Source of the DNA: an uncultured Ruminococcus sp.
GTDB taxonomy: Bacteria > Bacillota > Clostridia > Oscillospirales > Ruminococcaceae
Direction of reading: 5' to 3'
NCBI GenBank assembly: GCA_937926145.1
Contig: CALANW010000162.1
Location: 1-23,958 of the forward strand
Length of the DNA stretch: 23,958 nucleotides
Position numbers and translations under genes: made by a program. Shown here one piece after another: positions 8,001 to 14,848 of this stretch; positions within the stretch are counted from its first letter, which is position 1; each line of letters opens with the position of its first letter. The notes under the pieces were generated by a model, which ran no database searches, had not been told where the DNA came from, and saw only the letters and a program-made list of their open reading frames with translations.

Positions 8001-10898
8001 TTTCTGTACAAAGTCTTTGACCATATTTTCAATTTCAATGGGTTTGAAGTTGTAGAATTTGAAGTTTTCCTCAGTCTTTGCCCTGAAATCAGTAATTACA
8101 GACGGTTCGGGAATGTTTGGCGCAATGCTTTCCTCCTCAATGAAATCGGGAAAATCCTCAATATCCGAAATATCATCGAATAAAGACATCTGACGTGACA
8201 CTTCTGTTTCTTTGAAATTGTATTTTTCAATCTCCGTAACATCATATTTATCCAATTTGAGTAACAGGTACATATCTTCAGGCGGAAGCTCGCCATAGGA
8301 AACAAGAATAAGGTCTTTAACTTTTTCCGTATCGCATTTCAGTACAAATCCTTTATCATAATCGTTTTTTTCATCATCGAATTCATTGTACTCGATACGG
8401 AGGTCTCTGATTTTACTGTTCTGAACATTCTGAGCTATAAAAGTTTCTGCTGTTTCGTCCGCAATCGTGAGGTGAATTATATCATGATTCTCCAAAGCTT
8501 CATATATTGCTTTGTTTTGCTCATGGTCAGCTTTGCGCAGCTCATCAACATTGCCTACATACTCAAAATCATAGCTTTTGTTGAATATATTCTTATTACA
8601 GCTGATTGCACCGTTTTTCATGCAAAAAGCAGTATCATTCAGGTTATATGTGCCAACTTCCAAACGATACTCTGAGCTTAGTTCAACAACGCCGTATCTT
8701 TCTGAAAGTTCGTGATTTTCCCTGTCGGGAGCGATTTTTATAACATCTCCGACATTCAGCGTAATTTCGGGTTCAGCCTTTGAAATTATTTCAAAGCCTT
8801 TTTCATTCATTTCTTCCTGCCAACCGTCATACGCATATACATCACTTGTGCCGAGCAGAATTCCCCCGTAATCGGGAGCGTCCAAATCCTTTAAACTGAT
8901 ACGCTTTTCATCTATCTGCTCAACTTCTCTGCGTTTGCCGTCATAAAGAATAACATCTCCCACAGACAGATCATCAACAGTAGGTCTTGATTTATCAGCG
9001 TTTATCAGCTCGTGCATTTTTTCATAATCTTCGGGAGACATACTGCCGTCAGCAACATAAGGATTAAATTCCTCATCTGCGCCCTTGCTGTAGTTTTCCG
9101 AAAAGGGAAGTCCCTGTTCCTTGGCAAACTGACGTGTTTTTTCAATCTGCTGTTCTCTTTCTGTGAGAGTTATATCCACATTTTCGGCTACGACAGCCTG
9201 AATATGTTCTTTTATGCTGCTGTCATTCTGAAAGCTTTCCCAAAGCTGTGACATTTCAGAGACGGAATATCCAATGTCACGGCTATTTGAAATAGCCTCT
9301 GCCCAAATCCTGTCTATACCGCTGTTGACTTCAAGGCGGTAATTCTGTTCATCGGAGTTTCTGTGAGCATTGAAAATCTTATTATCTTCAGATAAAATAT
9401 TTGAAGCGATTTCTATAAATTCGCTTTGAGAGAGTGTAACATCATTGTCGGGAGAGGAAACACTTGCAATAATACTGTCAAGAGCTTCTTTTTGCGGCTT
9501 GCTTACGGTAATTGTTGCCGTATCCCCCTTTATAACGCCCGAAAACTTCACGCCTTGCTTTTCAAGCTGATCTGCGACTTCGGCAGCTATATCCTTGCTG
9601 ATTTTGGTGTAGGTCTTTTCGGGAATATATCTGAATGTAGTGTTGCCGAGAATGATATCTCCGTTTTTGGAGCGTTTGGCATTTTCAAAGCCGTCAGAAT
9701 GTTCCTTTGGCTGCTCATCGGGAATATCAGCCGATAAATCAGAAACGGCAGAAACCTTTTCAGGCTCTGCCGCTTCATCTTTTATATTGCGTAAACTGTT
9801 ACCGGAAGTATCTCTTCCTCCGCTTCTTTCCTGTATCTCTCCGACAACTGGAGTATCTGAAGATATTTGCCCGAGAGAAGTGCCGCCTTGTACTCGTCCG
9901 ACTGTTTCTTCTTCTCTATGATATTCTCCATCAGCTCCAAGACTTTCTCGTTCATTTCCTCGCAGTGTTTCGTTATATCCCCGTTCACCATTATCGCTTC
10001 TATCAGACACGGTGTCTGCCATATGAACTTCATTCTCAGAATGCCGTACTTGCCCATCTCGGCTGTTGGTCTCGGTTCGTGTATCTCTATCAGCGGTTCG
10101 TATGTCAGATTCTCCTCGTTGAGTTTGCTCCACTCGTTCAGTTCCTCGTCGTACTCGTACTTCATTGCGTGTTCCCGATAATCCGCTACCCAGATCCACT
10201 CCACGCCGTTCTCGTCCGTAAAGTTCTGCCCGATCTTCTCTTGATTTACTGTTACCACTTTGTTCCTGTTCATTCAGATCATTCCTTTCAATTATAGCTG
10301 ATAATTCCTGACCGCACCTGTTAAGCACGATTCCAATATTGGCGATTTCTCTTACAGAAAGGTTTTCTATACCCGAAAATCTTTCTGTATTCTCGGAAAT
10401 GTCAAGTTGATACTGTTTGCAAAATTTGTATTCGGCAGTCTCCCTGAAAAGTCTTTTCTGCTCATCGGAAAATGAAACGTTATCGGATAATCTGTCAATC
10501 ACGGAGTTAAGTTCGGATTTAAAATTGTCCTTATGTGCGTCAGGTATTGCAACACGTTCAGGCTCTTTGGGGAAAGCAGTCTGACTTGTATCAAAGAGGT
10601 ATGTTACAGATTGCTTTCCGCTTTTATCTCGTGAAAGCACAGGTATTCCTTTTTCATAGCGATTAACGTGATTTCCGTCATTTGTTTTCCACTCGCCGAA
10701 TTGTCTGCAATCTGTAGCCTTTGAATTACGGGCGTGTATAATCAACTTTGACGAAAATTCAAATTCGCTTTGATTGTTATTAACCATTACTTTCGCCGAA
10801 AAGTCAAGAAAATCTCTCCATGTATCGGCTGATTCCTGCACTTTTCGTATTTCGGAAACATATATTGCCTGCGCTTCGCTGAGCTTATCATTTGACAT
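2034..10898 (-). CDS. Giant polyvalent protein: ArdC-like, nucleotidyltransferase, N6-methylase and SNF2 helicase domains
   Basis: This 2954-residue protein belongs to the multi-domain polyvalent proteins of conjugative elements. Residues about 15-115 resemble the ArdC-type N-terminal DNA-binding domain (W..FLDFSAK, then LIIHAR..KATDCRQF..W). About 205-375 is a low-complexity Arg/Gly/Glu linker that contains a second gene in another frame. About 420-480 is a small domain also found in the neighbouring primase. About 700-900 are mixed alpha/beta regions of the kind seen in YodL/large-polyvalent proteins. Near 980 is a nucleotidyltransferase signature (TGSRSRGLENADSDIDVVIEV). About 1185-1455 is an N6-methylase-like domain with SAM motif LEPSMGVGNFFG, but GNVPFG in place of NPPY. 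About 1980-2560 is an SNF2 helicase with Walker A VGAGKT (near 2008), VDEAHEFKN (near 2171), STGTPVTN and QRLGRMVRQGN. A coiled coil and a conserved tail follow. It probably unwinds, remodels or protects transferred DNA. It follows the primase gene by 93 bases and ends at a strong terminator. Confidence 0.88.
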   Translation of the reverse strand: MSNDKLSEAQAIYVSEIRKVQESADTWRDFLDFSAKVMVNNNQSEFEFSSKLIIHARNSKATDCRQFGEWKTNDGNHVNRYEKGIPVLSRDKSGKQSVTYLFDTSQTAFPKEPERVAIPDAHKDNFKSELNSVIDRLSDNVSFSDEQKRLFRETAEYKFCKQYQLDISENTERFSGIENLSVREIANIGIVLNRCGQELSAIIERNDLNEQEQSGNSKSREDRAELYGRERRGVDLGSGLSGTRNEVRVRRGTERVEQTQRGESDIRTADRDTRTETNSRDGQVRHSENEVHMADTVSDRSDNGERGYNETLRGNERESLGADGEYHREEETVGRVQGGTSLGQISSDTPVVGEIQERSGGRDTSGNSLRNIKDEAAEPEKVSAVSDLSADIPDEQPKEHSDGFENAKRSKNGDIILGNTTFRYIPEKTYTKISKDIAAEVADQLEKQGVKFSGVIKGDTATITVSKPQKEALDSIIASVSSPDNDVTLSQSEFIEIASNILSEDNKIFNAHRNSDEQNYRLEVNSGIDRIWAEAISNSRDIGYSVSEMSQLWESFQNDSSIKEHIQAVVAENVDITLTEREQQIEKTRQFAKEQGLPFSENYSKGADEEFNPYVADGSMSPEDYEKMHELINADKSRPTVDDLSVGDVILYDGKRREVEQIDEKRISLKDLDAPDYGGILLGTSDVYAYDGWQEEMNEKGFEIISKAEPEITLNVGDVIKIAPDRENHELSERYGVVELSSEYRLEVGTYNLNDTAFCMKNGAISCNKNIFNKSYDFEYVGNVDELRKADHEQNKAIYEALENHDIIHLTIADETAETFIAQNVQNSKIRDLRIEYNEFDDEKNDYDKGFVLKCDTEKVKDLILVSYGELPPEDMYLLLKLDKYDVTEIEKYNFKETEVSRQMSLFDDISDIEDFPDFIEEESIAPNIPEPSVITDFRAKTEENFKFYNFKPIEIENMVKDFVQKIFEENGINADIHGAAVTGSRSRGLENADSDIDVVIEVDSDLKEDVLFNIIHDEEFTLSGYTIDINPIKADETGTLETYLPTAEAYLTEKAQNNKHTDLDVAKQLITDYLDREFGEPSDFSDISKISLAYTTDEEHDLPIQVYADLEQFRLIYEYDGNVVRNEQYNSLAEMNKNALSVLDFNDLVSLSDDEILSVIQAKSDEPLHSESEIKAPEKPQKFTITDYTLGEGGAKTKFKNNLLAIETLKQIENEDRRATPEEQEILSKYVGWGGLQEAFDEREASWRKEFNELKTLLTEEEYEAARSTVNDAFYTSPIITQAIYEGLSNIGFKGGEILEPSMGVGNFFGTMPDKMRENSNLAGIEIDSISGRIAQKLYPEADIAINGFEKIKLAKGSFDLAVGNVPFGNHGVNDKTKAYSGMLIHDYFFAKSLDSVRSGGVVAFITSTGTLDKEDIKVRQMLAQKAELMGAVRLPNNAFQKNAGTQTSTDIIFLKKREKPLNISDMPMDKSCDWVHTKKNADGLKINSYFADNPDMVLGNLSDNGRFGSIVCTPIQGADLKEQLHNAMKHIKGEYVPLEFQQELDEKQTDLYLTATPDIENLTYTVVDDKLYYRVDDNLIPLKESEQHGVVAERRKAMCGMGKTVRELLQAQVEDRPDSEIKSLQAELTLKYDKFVKKFGRINPIETPNSKNASGISRKAQNSNAFKNDVRLPLLQSLEKLKDGQFIGKTEIFTERTIRPHKVAEHVETSHEALILSMSEKGRIDFDYMEQLTGFERNKIVDDLHGDIFPVPELSTENNTVYQTSDEYLSGNIYKKIAQAEAKISENPEYADNIAALTEVIPKPLKATEIDMQLGMTWIDTKIIQQFMYELFETPTRFKEYDSNVAQENPNAITVSYLGSGKGSWKIKNARLDNSLKSTKNFGTKDYNAYELLEKILNAKSVAVTETVSDPVTGSKKTVILEKETKAAEDKVKQINAAFKKWIFADPERRNELVKTYNEKFNGIRPREYDGSHLNFFGSNPEITLKPHQKNAVAHALFGGNTLFAHQVGAGKTFEMIATAMEGKRLGLHNKSMFVVPNHLTEQIGSDFMKLYPNANILVAKADDFSPQKRRQMCARIATGNFDAVIIGHSQLIKIPLSSKREEEFIRNQINEVMAALDAANETGSKSYTIKQLEAIKDKLRDRLEKLTNGTVKDNAVTFEELGVDKLFVDEAHEFKNLYVSTKMENVSGLSTNADVQKTQDLYMKCQYLDEKTNSKGVVFSTGTPVTNALSEMYTTMKYLQSDLLKETGLNSFDAWAGNFTRKSTEAEISPSGSDWRMKTRLKFTNVPELVTMFKECADIKMADQLNLDVPDCEKHIVSVEPTIVQKAVVEDLAERAERINQGAVSRSEDNMLVVTGDGRKLGLDQRLFDINFADEPQTKLNSCVQNVFDIWEKTAEKKSTQLVFCDLGVPQSKEDLKKNGERFDVYNDIRSKLIEKGIPEKEIAFIHDAASEVEKAKLFSKVRNGDVRVLIGSTQKMGAGTNVQDKLIALHDLDCPWRPADLTQRLGRMVRQGNENKKVDNFRYVTKGTFDAYLYQMVEKKQESIAQIFTSKAIARTCDDIDDMAVDFMQVKMAAIGDERIRRQMELREDIRSLNMLKNTYLENKYEIEDNINKLPDKIANIEKIIKNISDDTKTINNFQPKKDIDGKEVFEMKIGDTVYTDKKEAAEALDKTMKIAVMGNPKGMTEIAEYKGFKIDVSYDGFCKRYYGNLNGANSYPIEFGSSESGNITRIDNTIASVPKRIDKVCNELERLKVELADSKKEINQPFEYESELEEKKQELERLTDEINADKVNGEILPEQPESTSHSIQAAASEEQPEQSEKPKTLNIKWRQNDKELRISYDSSAENKITSFSDGKEVGHCSVDELIVSRISENEQKNYPADINKCVKPLNLAFSSKMAMHIRTFAEKVKTAEKDTDRSNTALFSREKIMSDDFKPTSGKNSDSLSLPEH
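9782..10273 (-). CDS. Nested out-of-frame gene, TnpV-like protein
   Basis: This 163-codon frame lies wholly inside the giant gene on the same strand, shifted by one base. It begins with ATG at 10273, with AAAGGA nine bases upstream (10283-10288), and ends at TAA. The translation reads like a normal folded protein (NGVEWIWVADYREHAMKYEY and later segments). Its C-terminal half recalls the TnpV family of transposon proteins: MGKYGILRMKF corresponds to the usual IGKYGrlRkkyL, and YRKEAEEEILPVTVY to the usual IRnrAEEivlnELvY. The third codon positions favour C and G (TAC, AAC, GAG), whereas the giant frame here encodes only a low-complexity linker rich in Arg, Gly, Glu and Ser. So the nested frame may be the older coding frame. 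The function of TnpV is unknown. Translation is inferred and not proven, and the family match is moderate. Confidence 0.5.
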   Translation of the reverse strand: MNRNKVVTVNQEKIGQNFTDENGVEWIWVADYREHAMKYEYDEELNEWSKLNEENLTYEPLIEIHEPRPTAEMGKYGILRMKFIWQTPCLIEAIMVNGDITKHCEEMNEKVLELMENIIEKKKQSDEYKAALLSGKYLQILQLSERYRKEAEEEILPVTVYAI

Positions 10899-10933
10899 TT
10901 CTATTCCTCCATTCTATTGTAGCACATTAAAGC

Positions 10934-10967
10934 GATAAAGTCAAGGCTTTTTTACCTTGACCTTATC
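10934..10967. other. Hairpin between the primase and giant genes
   Basis: A 13-base-pair stem with one G-U-type position (10934-10946 with 10955-10967) encloses an eight-base loop in the 93-base gap between the two large genes. Neither strand shows a proper T-run after the stem, so it is unlikely to be an efficient terminator. It could act as an attenuator, an RNA-processing or stability element, or the remnant of a terminator. A possible weak -10 (TATAAA) lies just upstream on the minus strand, overlapping the end of the primase gene. Confidence 0.6.
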
Positions 10968-10991
10968 TTTTGGCATTTTATACAAAGTATA

Positions 10992-13900
10992 TTAAATGCT
11001 TAAATCATGCTTTTTGTTATTGCTCTTTTCAATATCTTCGTTCGATTTTTCGGATAAAGGCTTAAAATCATTGCTCATTATCCTGCTTCGTGATAAGAGA
11101 GGTTCATCGTGTGAATCCTCACGTTCCTGTTTGACAGGCTTTTCAGGAGGAAGATTGTTAAGCATACCGTCAAAGTAGTTATCGTTTTCTTCAAGCAAAT
11201 CCTCCAGTTCACGCAATGGGTTCTCTTTCTCCTTATTCTCCTGCGGTTTTATTTCAGGCTCGGCAGGCTTAATTATTTCGGGCGGCTCAATATCCGCAAT
11301 TTCGCATATTCTTTCGGTGAGCTGTTCAGCGGCAATATTGCCGTTATTCTGTTGAAATTCAGAAATAATATCCGATTTTATATCCACGGGAAGTCTGTTA
11401 AGCTCAGACAAGGCAATGCCAGTAACGGCTGCCACAGCAGTAATTATTTTCTGCTCGGTATCTTCCGTCACATTCGGCTCTTGTTCTTCGGGTAAGCGTT
11501 CCCGTTCCATAACAGGATCTATCTTTTCCTCACGGTCAACAGTCTTTTCTTCCATTACTTCCGCTATGGCTTCATTTCCTGCTTCTACGGAAACAGCAAC
11601 AAAGTTGTTGATTATGCCTTTTTCTTCCTGATTAGCGGCATTTACAAGCTGTTCGTTTATTTTATCGGCAGTCTTGGCAACTGATGTTTCCACTTCCGAT
11701 TCTGTAAATCTGCCGTTTTTCATATCGTCCAAACTGCCGTTAAGCTTGTTCAATCCCTCAATTTTGGAAGATAATACGTCAGCCTTTTTCCTGAGAGAAT
11801 GTATTGTTTGTTTGATATTAAGCCTTTCGCTATGGGAAATTTCGGGAGAACTGTATTTAGCCGAGAGCATATCAATTTGAGTATTGGTCTTGTGCAGCTT
11901 ATTTTCGAGACTTTCACGGCGGACAGCAGAAAGGTTTTCAAGTCCTGTTATAAAGCCGGTATGCCTTTCGACTTTATCCTTACTGCTTAGAGCCGAAAAA
12001 AAATCCTGCACCTTGTCAATCGTATCAATTTTTCTGTTGACCTTTCCGAGTTTTGAGGTGACTTTATCTTTTTTTGCGTTCTGAGCTTCTATTTTAGCTT
12101 CATGCTTTGGAATCTTTTCATTTTGTATCTGCTCAATTTTAGCCTGCTGTTTGGAGATTCTTCTATCAATAAGCTTGCCGATCGGTGTATTGCCAAAGGC
12201 AAGCTTGAAAGCAGCCGATGTTTTCATAGACAGCTCAATATCCGATATTTTATCATTCAGCTTTTCAATGCGCTGCTGTCTGTCCGCAATTTTACTGTCA
12301 ATGTGGTCAATCTTGTCAAGTAAATCGGCTCTCTTATGTTCCTGTCTGTTTTTTGCAGATGAAAGCAGAAAATTCACTTTCTGCTCTTGGCTCATTTCTG
12401 ATAAAGCCTTGTCGCTAACAGCTTCATGATTTTCTTTCCGAGGCTCAGGATTTGAGACTGTCTGCTCAGACTTTACTTCTTTCGGGATATCGGGTACGGA
12501 AAGCTCCTGTTCTTCTCTCTTTTTGAGTAAGGCTGTTTCCTCACGGATCATTGCATTTACTTTATCGACATTATCCTTTGAAGCGGCTATGACCAAACCG
12601 TCTTTTGCAAATTTTCCCGAAAACTGAATGTTTTCATGCTGTAAGCGGTCAAAAAGATTTACGGCGATTGACGGTTCAATGTTGGTAATATGCTCCTTAT
12701 CGGGGATTTTGCTGTATCCTGTATTTCCAAAAATAACAGATGATTGAATTTCTGACGATTCTTTTTTCTCTGATGGTGGAATTTCAGACTTCACTGGATT
12801 GGCTATTTCAGGCTTCACCGAGTTTGGAATCTCAGGTTTATCTGAGATCGCTATTTCGGGTTTCTCCGAGTTTGGAATTTCAGGCTTTTCTGAGTTTTCG
12901 ATTTCGGGTTTCTCTGTACTTGTGATTTCCGGCATAATATCATTCCTTTTATTTTCAGTAGCTGCTGTCTTGGTTTCAATATTCACATCATTTTGTTTCT
13001 GTACAACTGTTTCGGGCGGTCTGACCGTTATAGGCGGCTCTTTGTAAAATTTGGGATCGTTATTGAATTTTACAAGCTCATCATTATAGTCATGAGCAAG
13101 AGTAGCTCTCATATCATTTACCTCATAACCTTTTTCACGGAACTTTTTCATAATGTTCTCCATGCCGCTTTTTCCTGCTTCATCATTATCAAAGCATATA
13201 TTTATGGTTTTAACATCATGTGTTTTACAGAACTGTTCTAAGGCATTATCAATTCCTGCGCCGCCTGTTGATATGTAGGTCTTTTCCTTATATGCTCCGC
13301 TGCCGTTGAATTTATCCTCCAACGCAGCAAGGCTAAGTGCGTCTATGGCAGCTTCCGCAACATAAACGGTATCGGTACTTTTGCCCTCCAATTTAAAAGC
13401 AAACTTTTTATCGCTGCCCGAACAGTCTCGCTTGAACGGTTCTTTTCCGTCAGGAGTAAATGTTCCACGCCTTGCGGCATATTTGGCTTGCTTATTATCG
13501 TCATATCCGACAAATACAGCATTTCTTCTTTCGTCCTGATAAATCGTGCCATTTTTAAGACAGTCATTCACGATATTTGCAGGAATGCCCCTTGTTTTTG
13601 TGAGATAAGCATATACATTCTTTGAAGTATCGGATTTTTCGGGCAAATTAAGCTCTTTGGAAACGCTGTTTATAGGTTCTGATATATGCTGATGAAATTT
13701 TGGCTTTTCGGCTCTTTCGCCATGCGGACTTTCACCAAGTATGAGCTGCATGGAGGATTGGAAATCAAGGTTTCTTATCTCTTTGCACCAGTCGAGAGCT
13801 GAAAGAGGCTTTTTACCGGTCTCAGAGTTATAGAAAATTCGGTTTAAATTTGTATCAACTGTAAGTGAGGACGGCTGTCCTGTTTGCTCTGGATTTTGGC

Positions 13901-14012
13901 ACTTTAAATATCTTCCATGCTGCTGAAAAACGTATCCCTCAGTTTTTTCAAGGAACGTGCGGACATCAATATTTTTTGCACGTTCTACCTGTTCGTCAGT
14001 AAATTTTGGCAT
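10992..14012 (-). CDS. DUF3991/TOPRIM primase-like protein with long coiled-coil tail
   Basis: This 1006-residue protein is a mobilisation-type primase-like protein. Residues 1-110 resemble the N-terminal DNA-primase-like region (VDTNLNRIFY, SALDWCKEI). About 140-215 match DUF3991 (YLTKTRGIP, then AVFVGYDDNKQAKYAARRG). About 215-310 form a TOPRIM domain, with VYVAEAAIDALSL supplying the acidic residue and CFDNDEAGKSG the DxD-type motif. Residues about 367-414 are imperfect octapeptide repeats (SEKPEIPN type). About 429-492 repeat a domain also present in the giant protein. About 560-760 are strongly coiled coil, and the C-terminus carries the SRxxIMSxDFKP motif shared with the giant protein. 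It probably synthesises or processes primers on transferred single-stranded DNA. The ATG has AAAGGAG five bases upstream, itself preceded within five bases by a palindrome. No catalytic test can be made from sequence alone. Confidence 0.85.
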   Translation of the reverse strand: MPKFTDEQVERAKNIDVRTFLEKTEGYVFQQHGRYLKCQNPEQTGQPSSLTVDTNLNRIFYNSETGKKPLSALDWCKEIRNLDFQSSMQLILGESPHGERAEKPKFHQHISEPINSVSKELNLPEKSDTSKNVYAYLTKTRGIPANIVNDCLKNGTIYQDERRNAVFVGYDDNKQAKYAARRGTFTPDGKEPFKRDCSGSDKKFAFKLEGKSTDTVYVAEAAIDALSLAALEDKFNGSGAYKEKTYISTGGAGIDNALEQFCKTHDVKTINICFDNDEAGKSGMENIMKKFREKGYEVNDMRATLAHDYNDELVKFNNDPKFYKEPPITVRPPETVVQKQNDVNIETKTAATENKRNDIMPEITSTEKPEIENSEKPEIPNSEKPEIAISDKPEIPNSVKPEIANPVKSEIPPSEKKESSEIQSSVIFGNTGYSKIPDKEHITNIEPSIAVNLFDRLQHENIQFSGKFAKDGLVIAASKDNVDKVNAMIREETALLKKREEQELSVPDIPKEVKSEQTVSNPEPRKENHEAVSDKALSEMSQEQKVNFLLSSAKNRQEHKRADLLDKIDHIDSKIADRQQRIEKLNDKISDIELSMKTSAAFKLAFGNTPIGKLIDRRISKQQAKIEQIQNEKIPKHEAKIEAQNAKKDKVTSKLGKVNRKIDTIDKVQDFFSALSSKDKVERHTGFITGLENLSAVRRESLENKLHKTNTQIDMLSAKYSSPEISHSERLNIKQTIHSLRKKADVLSSKIEGLNKLNGSLDDMKNGRFTESEVETSVAKTADKINEQLVNAANQEEKGIINNFVAVSVEAGNEAIAEVMEEKTVDREEKIDPVMERERLPEEQEPNVTEDTEQKIITAVAAVTGIALSELNRLPVDIKSDIISEFQQNNGNIAAEQLTERICEIADIEPPEIIKPAEPEIKPQENKEKENPLRELEDLLEENDNYFDGMLNNLPPEKPVKQEREDSHDEPLLSRSRIMSNDFKPLSEKSNEDIEKSNNKKHDLSI
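12771..12914 (-). repeat. Six 24-base tandem repeats within the primase gene
   Basis: Six in-frame 24-base units encode octapeptides of the form EKPEIxNS, with drift in the later units (VKPEIANP, VKSEIPPS) and a degenerate seventh unit. They form a Pro/Glu/Lys-rich spacer between the TOPRIM half and the coiled-coil half. Such spacers are probably extended and flexible, and copy number may vary among related elements. Confidence 0.85.
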
Positions 14013-14028
14013 ATTAACTCCTTTCGCT

Positions 14029-14047
14029 GTGTGTCATCATGACACAC
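14029..14047. repeat. Intergenic palindrome, variant copy 2
   Basis: A perfect 9+1+9 palindrome, GTGTGTCATCATGACACAC. It differs from the other copies in having CAT-C-ATG in place of CAC-S-GTG at the centre, while keeping the GTGTCA/TGACAC arms and even lengthening them. It lies between the stop of the PP-loop gene (16 bases away) and the ribosome site of the primase gene (four bases away). The compensating changes on both sides show that symmetry is being kept. Confidence 0.85.
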
Positions 14048-14062
14048 GAAATACATAAGCTG

Positions 14063-14830
14063 TCAGTTAAATGTATGGTCATTCAGACATTTCCACCGAA
14101 AACGTCTGTCGTTTGGAATGATTATATTCAAATCTTCAAGCTGAAAACGCTTGTCAAAGTCATGAACGGCATGATCGGGTTTAAAAGTAATTGGCGAGTC
14201 CTTATCCCATTGCATAAGAAGTTCCCAAAGGTCAGGATAGTTGTGTCTCAGCAGCCGAAGCTGTTCAACACTTTGGTTATGACAAAACCAACACCCACCA
14301 CGGGTTGATGATTCATATATCGGTGAAAGCAGAGCATTCTTTTTACACCAGTCATAACACATTTTTTCCGTCCATTTTGCGGCAACAAGCGGAGATAATT
14401 TTTTCGCCGATAAAACTTTAAATCTTTTGGGTTCATCATAGGCTATTCCAATATAGGAAACAGCATTTTTATCAATTTTATTTAAAGCTGCAACTTTAAG
14501 CTTGCTGTTGCACCAAGCACCTTTTATCATTGGAAAGCCGTTTATATGCCCTGAATTTATGCTTTTTCCTTTGTTTTTTACATAATGATAAAAGATTTCC
14601 TCATATGTAATTCCTGCTGAAACGTGTTCAACGGTTATTCCGTATCGCTTTTTTATGATTTTATCGGCTTTATCCTTAAATTCCACCATTGGCGGCAAAT
14701 CAGCAGAAATAGTTTCGGTTGCCCATATTTCAGCGTGAATTATACGGTCAAGCTGCCACCCCAATTCAGCAATAGCTCCCAAACAGGCAAGACTGTCCTT
14801 GCCATAGCTCAAAGAAAGAATATATTCCAT
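14063..14830 (-). CDS. PP-loop ATPase of the PAPS-reductase (phosphoadenosine phosphosulfate reductase) family
   Basis: This 255-residue protein starts at ATG with GAAAGGA upstream, 18 bases after the methyltransferase gene. The PP-loop SYGKDS (residues 8-13) binds and adenylates substrates in this superfamily. Further conserved points are GAWCNSKLK (Cys107), a YDEPKRF segment, and GGCWFCHNQ (Cys180, Cys183), with Cys158 and Cys162 between them. These cysteines could hold zinc or an iron-sulfur cluster. True assimilatory PAPS reductases carry a C-terminal ECGxH active motif, which is not seen, so sulfate reduction is unlikely. Relatives on phages and plasmids are usually annotated only by family. 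Pairing with a DNA methyltransferase suggests a nucleic-acid modification or anti-restriction role (inference). It is not a convincing DndC, since no other dnd genes are nearby. Confidence 0.82.
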   Translation of the reverse strand: MEYILSLSYGKDSLACLGAIAELGWQLDRIIHAEIWATETISADLPPMVEFKDKADKIIKKRYGITVEHVSAGITYEEIFYHYVKNKGKSINSGHINGFPMIKGAWCNSKLKVAALNKIDKNAVSYIGIAYDEPKRFKVLSAKKLSPLVAAKWTEKMCYDWCKKNALLSPIYESSTRGGCWFCHNQSVEQLRLLRHNYPDLWELLMQWDKDSPITFKPDHAVHDFDKRFQLEDLNIIIPNDRRFRWKCLNDHTFN

Positions 14831-14848
14831 TTTTTCAGTCCTTTCATT

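Noticed and set aside
9707..10297. A 196-codon plus-strand frame across the linker region
   Set aside because: It lies antisense to the nested TnpV-like frame, reads as Leu/Tyr/His/Arg-rich noise with no domain, and has no good ribosome site. Its openness follows from the biased composition of the region.
12151..12429. Plus-strand frames of 70-90 codons opposite the primase coiled coil
   Set aside because: They are antisense shadows of a coiled-coil coding region, with Ser/Leu/Phe bias and no ribosome sites.
12771..12914. The 24-base repeats as a CRISPR array
   Set aside because: The units are contiguous with no spacers, are in frame within a coding gene, and encode clear octapeptides.
14063..14830. 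Identification of the PP-loop protein as DndC of a phosphorothioation system
   Set aside because: No dndB, dndD, dndE or cysteine desulfurase gene is nearby, and the sequence is shorter than typical DndC. The broader PAPS-reductase family label is safer.
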